53,548 nucleotides of DNA, from positions 1-53,548 of the forward strand of contig JAEESL010000005.1 of the NCBI GenBank assembly GCA_016286345.1, given 5' to 3'. Below, piece by piece: positions 47,485 to 53,548 of the stretch (position 1 is the stretch's first letter; every line of letters starts with the position of its first letter). Below the pieces are notes generated by a model that did not search any database, was not told where the DNA came from, and saw only the letters and a list, made by a program, of their open reading frames with translations. Position numbers and translations under genes: made by a program. Origin of the DNA: Dehalococcoidales bacterium (lineage in GTDB: Bacteria; Chloroflexota; Dehalococcoidia; Dehalococcoidales; UBA1222).

Positions 47485-50053
47485 TAATGTGAGAAATCCC
47501 GTCTGATTTTTCGACAACGATCTTGTCAGGGAATGCTTCACGTAAAGCATCGATATGAGTTATCACCATGATCAGGTTGAATTCGTTCCGGATGGAGTTG
47601 ATTGCAGAGATTACTTTTTCGATACCTTCCTCATCCTGAGTTCCGAAACCTTCATCAATAATGAGGGTCTGCATCGGAGCGCCCACTCGGTTTGTCAGTA
47701 ATCTTGACATGGCTATTCGGCATGCAAGGTCGATCCTGAATCTTTCACCGCCGGAATAAGTGGTGTAATCCCGGTCCATTCCGTTCTGCCAGATCGTGAT
47801 CGTTATTTCTTCTGAAGTGCCTTTAGTTGTCTGACGCTGGGAGGCGAAGTTGATGGACATCTCATTGTTTGTCATCTTTGAAAGTATATTGTTTGCTTCG
47901 CGGTTAAGTTCAGGAAGTGAAGAATCAATAATCAGTGCCTTGATTCCTTTGTCACCGAATATAGTGACCAGCTGGTCATAAACTCCAGATTCATTTCTGT
48001 ATCTTTCAATATCCTTTGTACTGGATTTCAGCTGTTCAGTATCTTTTTCAAGCTGTTCTTTCTGCTGAATGAGCTGTCCTTTTGTTTTATCGCATATAGA
48101 CAGTTCTGCCTGGATAGTATCAAGCTGTGCCTGTAATTTCTTTTGTTTATCCTTCTGAAGAGCAATGTCATCCGGATTATAAGTGTTTACTTTGATCTGA
48201 GCCTGGATTGCATCTTTCTCTCTGTTGTATTTCTCCAGCTCCGATTGTGCATCTTTCATGGCAGCTGTAACTGTTGGTATGCGCTGGGATGCATTTTCAA
48301 GTTTAAACTTGAGAGTTTCAAACTCCTTCAGATCGTTTGTCTTCTTGATTGCCTCATTGAGGATAGTGCTATCAAAGCCGATCAGCTGTATTTCCTTATT
48401 CAGATTGTCAATTAGAACACGCTCTTCCTGACAGAACTCTTTTTTGCTGATCTTTTCTTCAATAGATTTTTTGTTTTTTTCAAGATCTGACAGAGTGGAA
48501 TATTCGTCTTCCACTTCTTTCTTTTTGATTGAAAGGCCTGTCATTTTCTCCTGTATTTCTTTCCGTTCATTTTCAACGTTTTGATAGGTTTTCAGTTCCT
48601 GCTCTGTATTTGAAAGATTGTTTTGCTGCAAGGAGAGCTGATACTTAAGGTTCTTGATCGCATCTTCAGCGGAAGATTTTTCATCAGTGAGCTTCTGGGT
48701 GACCTTCTGAAGGTTTTCTTCACCCAGTTCGCTTTCACAAAGAGGACACTTTGCGGTGTCATGTTCGTGGTGACTGAGAAGGGTAAGTTTTTCTTCTATT
48801 CCAGCCAGGATGTCATTCTGTGCAGTAATATTCTGCTGGATAAGAGCAATTTCCTTTTTGCTGTTAGATATAGAATCAGTCTTTTCTTTTCTGAATTCTA
48901 TTTTTTCAGAAAGATCCTTTTCCTTTTCTGTATATTCTGCAAGTTTCTGTTCTATGCCCGGGAGTTTGGCATAGGAAGATTTTATTTTTTCGATTTGTTC
49001 TTCGAGATGTCTGATCTGTGATTTCAGATTGTCTTCTTCTCTTATGATTTTGTTGTTGATTTCTGACTTTTTATTGTTTTTTTCTTGTAACAGGATTCGT
49101 TTTTCAGTTTGTTCTTCTTTGGTCTTTCTTGCTTTTTCAAGTTCATCAAAGTTTGACTGAATATCTTCGGACTTGCCGGTTATTTCGTTAAGATCCCTGA
49201 GCTCTGCCTCATAAGTTTTAATCCTTCTGCCGGTGTTCAGAACTAGATCTTCATTGGTCTTGAGTTGAGTCTGGAGGTTGTTGTATAAATCTCTGCTTGC
49301 TTCAAGTTTTGAAACTGCAGAGTTTATAGCTATGAGTGCATCATTTGTTTCTTTCTGTCTTCTGATGATATCAGAATATGCGTTGTTGTTTTCCTGAATC
49401 TTCTCATCAATTCCGGAAAGCAAAGAAATGGAATTCTGAAGATTTTTTATCTGAGAATCCAATGCAGCGACATTCTGTTCAGCTGTATTCTTCTTTTCTT
49501 TTGCTATCCTCTGGTATTCATCATACTTTTCCAGTGAAAGGATTTTGCTGAGAATTTCCTTCTTTTCACTGTTGGATTTACTGTTGAATTCATCGGAATG
49601 TCCCTGCTGGATAAAGGCACTGCTGATAAACGTCTTGTAATCCAGATGAAGCAGGTCAGAAATGGCTTTTTCAGTCTGAGTTTTAGTCTGACCATTCAGT
49701 GAACTTTGTTTTTCGTTGCCATCATTGTCATATGATAGCCTCATGAAATTCAGCACTACGCTGCCGCTTGATTTTCCGTTTTTGGCTTTACGCTTGCGGA
49801 TGACTCTGTATCTGTCATTGTTGAATTCAAAATCCAGCTGGACTTCGACGTCTTCCTTGTTTTTATGGACAATCGAGTCGACGTCGGTCATGGACATGGC
49901 GTTTTCCCATAAAGCCCAGGTTATGGCGTCGACAATACTTGTTTTGCCGGCGCCATTGTTTCCGCTTATGGCAACGGTATTCAGTCCTTCAAATGATATA
50001 TCTTCATCTGCAAAAGACTTGAAGTTATGCAGTTTGAGCGCGACGGGGATCAA
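47474..50053 (-). CDS. sbcC: SbcC/Rad50-type SMC-like ATPase
   Basis: An 859-aa coiled-coil ATPase for double-strand-break processing, normally with the SbcD/Mre11 nuclease. The N-terminal half-ATPase has LHNFKSFADEDISFEGLNTV and Walker A GNNGAGKTS near residue 31. Two long coiled-coil arms flank the zinc hook CPLC near residue 434. The C-terminal half has the signature YSGGERFRIDLACRIAMSRL, Walker B TLIIDEGFGTQDEEG and ITHIDALREAFPDKIVV. The start is TTG with GGAG 6 nt upstream, 3 nt after the rpoD stop, so it is co-transcribed with rpoD. No sbcD lies in this window. Confidence 0.92.
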   Translation of the reverse strand: MIPVALKLHNFKSFADEDISFEGLNTVAISGNNGAGKTSIVDAITWALWENAMSMTDVDSIVHKNKEDVEVQLDFEFNNDRYRVIRKRKAKNGKSSGSVVLNFMRLSYDNDGNEKQSSLNGQTKTQTEKAISDLLHLDYKTFISSAFIQQGHSDEFNSKSNSEKKEILSKILSLEKYDEYQRIAKEKKNTAEQNVAALDSQIKNLQNSISLLSGIDEKIQENNNAYSDIIRRQKETNDALIAINSAVSKLEASRDLYNNLQTQLKTNEDLVLNTGRRIKTYEAELRDLNEITGKSEDIQSNFDELEKARKTKEEQTEKRILLQEKNNKKSEINNKIIREEDNLKSQIRHLEEQIEKIKSSYAKLPGIEQKLAEYTEKEKDLSEKIEFRKEKTDSISNSKKEIALIQQNITAQNDILAGIEEKLTLLSHHEHDTAKCPLCESELGEENLQKVTQKLTDEKSSAEDAIKNLKYQLSLQQNNLSNTEQELKTYQNVENERKEIQEKMTGLSIKKKEVEDEYSTLSDLEKNKKSIEEKISKKEFCQEERVLIDNLNKEIQLIGFDSTILNEAIKKTNDLKEFETLKFKLENASQRIPTVTAAMKDAQSELEKYNREKDAIQAQIKVNTYNPDDIALQKDKQKKLQAQLDTIQAELSICDKTKGQLIQQKEQLEKDTEQLKSSTKDIERYRNESGVYDQLVTIFGDKGIKALIIDSSLPELNREANNILSKMTNNEMSINFASQRQTTKGTSEEITITIWQNGMDRDYTTYSGGERFRIDLACRIAMSRLLTNRVGAPMQTLIIDEGFGTQDEEGIEKVISAINSIRNEFNLIMVITHIDALREAFPDKIVVEKSDGISHITRT

Positions 50054-50056
50054 AGA

Positions 50057-51619
50057 CTACTCCAGATAATCTTTAAGTTTCTTGCTTCTGGTAGGATGTC
50101 TCAGTTTTCTGAGTGCTTTGGCTTCGATCTGTCGGATTCTTTCTCGGGTAACGTTGAATTCCTTGCCGACTTCCTCAAGAGTTCTGCTTCTGCCGTCTTC
50201 CAGACCGAATCTCATTGTCAGAACACGTTTTTCACGCGGGGACAGGGAATTGAGAATGGAATCTATCTGTTCTCTTAATAACTGTCTTGCTGCTACATCA
50301 GGGGGTGCAACTGCATTCTGGTCTTCAAGAAAGTCGCCAAGATGTGAATCTTCTTCTTCGCCAATAGGTGATTCTAGTGAGATAGGAAGCTGTGATACCT
50401 TGATGATTTCACGTACTTTTTCGGCAGGAAGATCCATCTGTTTACCTATTTCCTGAGGAGTTGCTTCACGGCCGAGATCCTGTGACAGCTGTCTTCCGAC
50501 TGAAAGAAGCTTGTTGATGGTTTCGACCATATGAACAGGAATTCGTATTGTTCTGGCCTGGTCTGCAATTGCTCGGGTAATTGCCTGTCTGATCCACCAG
50601 GTTGCATATGTGGAGAATTTGAAACCTCTGTGGTAATCGAATTTCTCAACTGCACGGATAAGACCGATATTGCCTTCCTGAAGAAGGTCAAGCAGAGGCA
50701 TACCCCTGCCTATATGTTTCTTTGCAACACTGACCACCAGTCTTAAGTTTGCCTCGATAAGATGATCCTGTGCATCATTTGAATCCTGTTCAATCTTCTT
50801 GAAGTCTTCTTTTATAAGGATTTCACGTGATTTCAATGCGTCAATGAAGGCCTGATCCTGTACTACGTCTGCCAGACCTTCAAGTGTCACTTTCTTATCA
50901 ATGTTTCCGATTGCAACATCGGGAAGAAGCGCCATGTTCATGGAAAGATTGATGATCTGATTTTCACCGATGGCGGTTTCAAGTTTGAGATCCTTGCTGA
51001 TCTTATCAATGAATTCAAGGTTAAATTCACCTGTAATCTGTTCCCTTATGGTTTTGTCATTGTACAGTCTGATAAAGGAATCATAAGGTTCTATCTCAAG
51101 TTCTTTCTGGATAAATTCCACCAGTTTTTTCTGCTGGCTCAATTCCAGCATTGCTTCGATGACAATTTCTGACGGTGTAGGTTCAAAGCCGTTCTTGTCA
51201 TTAAGTGATTTCTTGATCTCTTTCAGGCGTTTGCCGAGTTCCATCTTCTGGGCAAGTTCTTTTTCATCACTTGCTGTGAGCAGGGGAACACGTCCGATTT
51301 CATGAAGATACATTCTGACAGGATCATCTACTGCTCCGCTGTCATCAATTTCACTGAATGACAGTGAAAGATCATTGACTTCTTCCTCGTCACTGAGATC
51401 TTCATCGGTCGGAAGTTCATCAATGTCGTCCAGTTCATCGATGTCTTTGTCATCTACTTCTGCACCAAGATCATCAATATCCGGATTGCTGGCTGCTGCC
51501 TCTGCCGCTGCTTCGGCTGCAGTTTCATCATCAGCTTCTGTTATTCCATCGTCTTTGTTATCCTGCAGATCTTCAAGATCTTCTATTTCTTCTTTTTTAA
51601 CTGCTTTCTTTCTGGCCAT
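50057..51619 (-). CDS. rpoD: Primary RNA polymerase sigma factor (sigma-70/SigA)
   Basis: A 520-aa housekeeping sigma factor. An acidic N-terminal region of about 95 residues (runs of Asp/Glu, with [12 protein letters not shown]) corresponds to region 1.1-like sequence. Region 1.2: [24 protein letters not shown]. Region 2: [62 protein letters not shown] in consecutive blocks. Region 3 and region 4.2 with [25 protein letters not shown] precedes the ATG, which overlaps the dnaG end by 23 nt. Explains the TTGACA/TATAAT-type promoters in this window. Confidence 0.97.
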   Translation of the reverse strand: MARKKAVKKEEIEDLEDLQDNKDDGITEADDETAAEAAAEAAASNPDIDDLGAEVDDKDIDELDDIDELPTDEDLSDEEEVNDLSLSFSEIDDSGAVDDPVRMYLHEIGRVPLLTASDEKELAQKMELGKRLKEIKKSLNDKNGFEPTPSEIVIEAMLELSQQKKLVEFIQKELEIEPYDSFIRLYNDKTIREQITGEFNLEFIDKISKDLKLETAIGENQIINLSMNMALLPDVAIGNIDKKVTLEGLADVVQDQAFIDALKSREILIKEDFKKIEQDSNDAQDHLIEANLRLVVSVAKKHIGRGMPLLDLLQEGNIGLIRAVEKFDYHRGFKFSTYATWWIRQAITRAIADQARTIRIPVHMVETINKLLSVGRQLSQDLGREATPQEIGKQMDLPAEKVREIIKVSQLPISLESPIGEEEDSHLGDFLEDQNAVAPPDVAARQLLREQIDSILNSLSPREKRVLTMRFGLEDGRSRTLEEVGKEFNVTRERIRQIEAKALRKLRHPTRSKKLKDYLE

Positions 51620-53306
51620 AGTAACTCCTATTACGTGATGCTAGTTTTTCTTTATCTGTCAAAAGTTTTTCCAATTCACGGCCTTCATTGACGGCAAGAT
51701 CCGGTGCGGCCATAGCTGATTTCTTAATAAACTCTAAACGCAGCCGCAATATTACTTCTTCCAGCTTGTCTTCAACCAGTCCGTCTGCTTTGGTGTTTTC
51801 TCCCAGTTCTTCATAGTAAGGCTTAAGTAACGGATTGAGTTCTTCTATTTCTCCGCGGAGATATCTCAGTATCTCCTTATTCTCCGTGTTCACAAGATAT
51901 TCTTCTTTTAATTCTTCCGCCTTATCTATTATTTCCGGGTGTCTTATTAAAATAGACAAACCAAAACTCTCAACCGGTCTTGATGCAATCGACGATGATA
52001 CCTTTTGCTTTTCCACCGGTTGAGTGGAATAACTTACAACTTTATTCTGATTTAGTCTGTTAATAATAGCATTTTTATCAATGCCTGTTGTGCTGGCTAA
52101 TTTATCAACATAAATCATCTGCCTGATCGGATTATTGATGTTTGATAAAATCGGGCAGAGCTTATCTACTGCCGCACTTTTTCCGGCCACTGAGTTCATA
52201 TCCAGTTGACTGAATGTCAGCGTGAAAATATGATCTACCAGTGGTTCGGCATGATCAATCAGTGAAGGCCATATCGATGAATCCTTAAGCATCAGTTCAT
52301 CGGGATCTTTTCCTTCCGGAATCGTGACCATCCTGATCTCATTGTCTATATCATTTTCAAGGGGAACAGTTCTGATCATACCCTGTTCACCGGCCTGATC
52401 TGCATCCAGGGCAAGAATGATATTCTTGGTCAGTTTTTTGATAATGGAGCAGTGCATCGGACCGATTGCAGTTCCCATGGATGCCACCACGTTTGTGTAA
52501 CCGAACTGGTGAGGCATGATAACATCCATATATCCTTCGACGATCACAATCCTGTCCTGTTTTCTGATTTCATCCTTGGCAAAGTCAAGACCGTAGAGCA
52601 GGGACCCTTTGGAAAACACCGGAGTATCGGCCGAATTAAGATACTTCGGAAGTGAGTTATCCAGCGTTCTGGCTCCGAATCCGACTGTTTGTCCCTTTAT
52701 ATTTCTGATCGGAAACATCAGTCGCCCGCGGAAACGGTCGATATATGTTCCGTCGTCTTTCTTGTTTATAAGCCCAGCTGCAAGCATTTCTTCTTTTGTA
52801 TAGCCGTGGTCTCCGAGGTATTTCTGAAGTTCTGCCACGCCTTTCGGACTGTATCCCAGTCTGAAGTGTGCTATTGACTGTGCGGTCAGTCCTCTTTTGG
52901 ACAGATAATCCCTTGCGATCTGAGCCTCCAGAGAGCTGTTCAGCTGGTCATTGAAAAACTGTACTGCAAGTTCGTTTGCGGATATAATCCTGGAATTTGC
53001 CTCACGGTCGGAGACGGGAGCTTTACTGGGAATGACAACTCCGACCTGATCTGCCAGGAATTGAAGAGCTTCGGGAAAGGTCAGATTTTCTTTCTTTTCA
53101 ATAAAGCTGATGATATCTCCGCCGGTTCCGCAGGCTCCGAAACAATGCCAGCTCTGCTGGTCAGGATATACGACAAATGATCCGTGTTTTTCCTCATGGA
53201 AAGGACACAGACCGGTGAATATCTTTCCTGCTTTTTTAAGAGATGTATAGCGTCCGATAACGTCTACTATATCTGTCTTCTGCTTGATTTCTTCAACTAT
53301 ATCCAC
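51597..53306 (-). CDS. dnaG: DNA primase
   Basis: A 569-aa primase that makes RNA primers for replication. Zinc domain: [20 protein letters not shown] then [14 protein letters not shown] (CHC2 type). TOPRIM core: [20 protein letters not shown] and [12 protein letters not shown]. The C-terminal helicase-interaction domain, expected to touch DnaB, is present but divergent. The start is GTG with only a weak ribosome site 3 nt after the dgt stop. Part of the dgt-dnaG-rpoD-sbcC unit; dnaG-rpoD linkage is classical. Confidence 0.96.
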   Translation of the reverse strand: MDIVEEIKQKTDIVDVIGRYTSLKKAGKIFTGLCPFHEEKHGSFVVYPDQQSWHCFGACGTGGDIISFIEKKENLTFPEALQFLADQVGVVIPSKAPVSDREANSRIISANELAVQFFNDQLNSSLEAQIARDYLSKRGLTAQSIAHFRLGYSPKGVAELQKYLGDHGYTKEEMLAAGLINKKDDGTYIDRFRGRLMFPIRNIKGQTVGFGARTLDNSLPKYLNSADTPVFSKGSLLYGLDFAKDEIRKQDRIVIVEGYMDVIMPHQFGYTNVVASMGTAIGPMHCSIIKKLTKNIILALDADQAGEQGMIRTVPLENDIDNEIRMVTIPEGKDPDELMLKDSSIWPSLIDHAEPLVDHIFTLTFSQLDMNSVAGKSAAVDKLCPILSNINNPIRQMIYVDKLASTTGIDKNAIINRLNQNKVVSYSTQPVEKQKVSSSIASRPVESFGLSILIRHPEIIDKAEELKEEYLVNTENKEILRYLRGEIEELNPLLKPYYEELGENTKADGLVEDKLEEVILRLRLEFIKKSAMAAPDLAVNEGRELEKLLTDKEKLASRNRSYYGQKESS

Positions 53307-53308
53307 TT

Positions 53309-53548
53309 TTAAACTCTGCCGTTTATGTTCTTGTATGCGTTAAGGGCATAGTAATCCGTCATTCCGGATATATAGTCTACTACATATCTTTCTGCGTCTT
53401 CCTGTCCTTTATAATATTCGCCGGGCATTTTTTCAGGATGTTCCAGATAATAATCATACAGAGTGTATATGAGTTTTTTTATATCGATCGGATTGTTCAC
53501 TTCCGAGCCGATACTGTAAACATTTTCAAACATGAAACTTCTCAGTTC
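53309..53548 (-). CDS. dgt: dGTPase (HD-family dNTP triphosphohydrolase), C-terminal part
   Basis: The last 79 codons of a gene that enters from the right edge. The reading frame is open to the end of the window (ELRSFMFENVYSIGSEVNNP), so the track call with an internal Met is not the true start. LRSFMFENVY and EDAERYVVDYISGMTDYYAL match the C-terminal part of the dGTPase-like HD proteins usually found before dnaG. These enzymes hydrolyse dNTPs to deoxynucleosides and triphosphate. The catalytic HD motif is outside the window. Confidence 0.8.
   Translation of the reverse strand, partial: ELRSFMFENVYSIGSEVNNPIDIKKLIYTLYDYYLEHPEKMPGEYYKGQEDAERYVVDYISGMTDYYALNAYKNINGRV

Noticed and set aside
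53309-53533. Stand-alone 74-aa gene
   Set aside because: The frame is open through the right edge and matches the C-terminus of a dGTPase; it is a truncated longer gene.
1-53548. CRISPR arrays, insertion sequences, prophage genes, attachment sites or replication origin
   Set aside because: No evenly spaced direct repeats, transposase or integrase motifs, phage structural genes or DnaA-box clusters were seen on either strand.

Overview
The window is a compact, almost entirely housekeeping stretch of a bacterial chromosome (roughly 43% GC by eye). I see no prophage, insertion sequence or CRISPR array. The DnaD-like and DnaI/DnaC-type helicase loaders, short-form HisG with HisZ, RicT, an S-box (SAM-I) riboswitch and a dgt-dnaG-rpoD order point to a Bacillota/Chloroflexota-type bacterium. 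The MetRS style, archaeal-style endonuclease IV, rsmI-metG-prenyl synthase order and several small zinc-ribbon proteins lean towards an anaerobic Chloroflexota (Dehalococcoidia-like). That placement is inference from memory, about even odds. Ferredoxin, ThiC and a Crp/Fnr regulator fit an anaerobe.

Layout. 1-4,032 (minus): a histidine operon hisZG-hisD-hisC-hisB, in which the regulatory (HisZ) and catalytic (HisG) subunits of ATP phosphoribosyltransferase are one fused protein. 4,145-7,053 (minus): an iron-complex/corrinoid-type ABC importer (ATPase, FecCD permease, lipoprotein). 7,206-10,923 (plus): rsmI, a small zinc protein, metG, and a trans-prenyl diphosphate synthase. 10,976-13,798 (minus): proC-proB-proA. 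13,914-18,154: ftsH, an archaeal-style endonuclease IV, rsfS (plus, probably with a CTG start), a 45-aa basic protein missed by the ORF track, and rnc. 18,214-26,013: tRNA-Gln, thrS without its TGS domain, thiC, pepA, a Crp/Fnr regulator, ferredoxin, a double zinc ribbon, DUF167, pncC/cinA-C and rph. 26,137-29,762: tRNA-Arg and tRNA-His, a YgjV-like membrane protein, the SAM-I riboswitch with metK, lgt and ppa. 29,908-36,893: an ECF sigma factor with a membrane-anchored partner, uvrC, tRNA-Glu, two DUF1538 membrane proteins plus a PII-like protein, a repeat lipoprotein and an orphan 221-aa protein. 36,992-43,248: holB-ricT-orphan Hsp70 substrate-binding domain, convergent with rplI-dnaB-dnaD-like-tandem dnaC. 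43,437-53,548: trxB, uvrA, and a minus-strand dgt-dnaG-rpoD-sbcC operon.

The most unusual signals are these. (1) A free-standing Hsp70/DnaK substrate-binding domain with no ATPase, encoded with holB and ricT and tail-to-tail with the helicase-loader operon. (2) A helicase-loader protein made of two tandem DnaC-type AAA+ modules behind an N-terminal zinc motif. (3) The HisZ-HisG fusion. (4) A set of genes, including three DNA-repair genes (uvrA, uvrC, nfo) and rsmI, whose -10 box lies 6-8 nt before the ATG with no Shine-Dalgarno, so their mRNAs are predicted to be leaderless, whereas almost all other genes here have clear Shine-Dalgarno sites. (5) A two-gene DUF1538 transporter coupled to a PII-like protein with a long charged tail. 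All function statements rest on reading motifs by eye; no database search was run.
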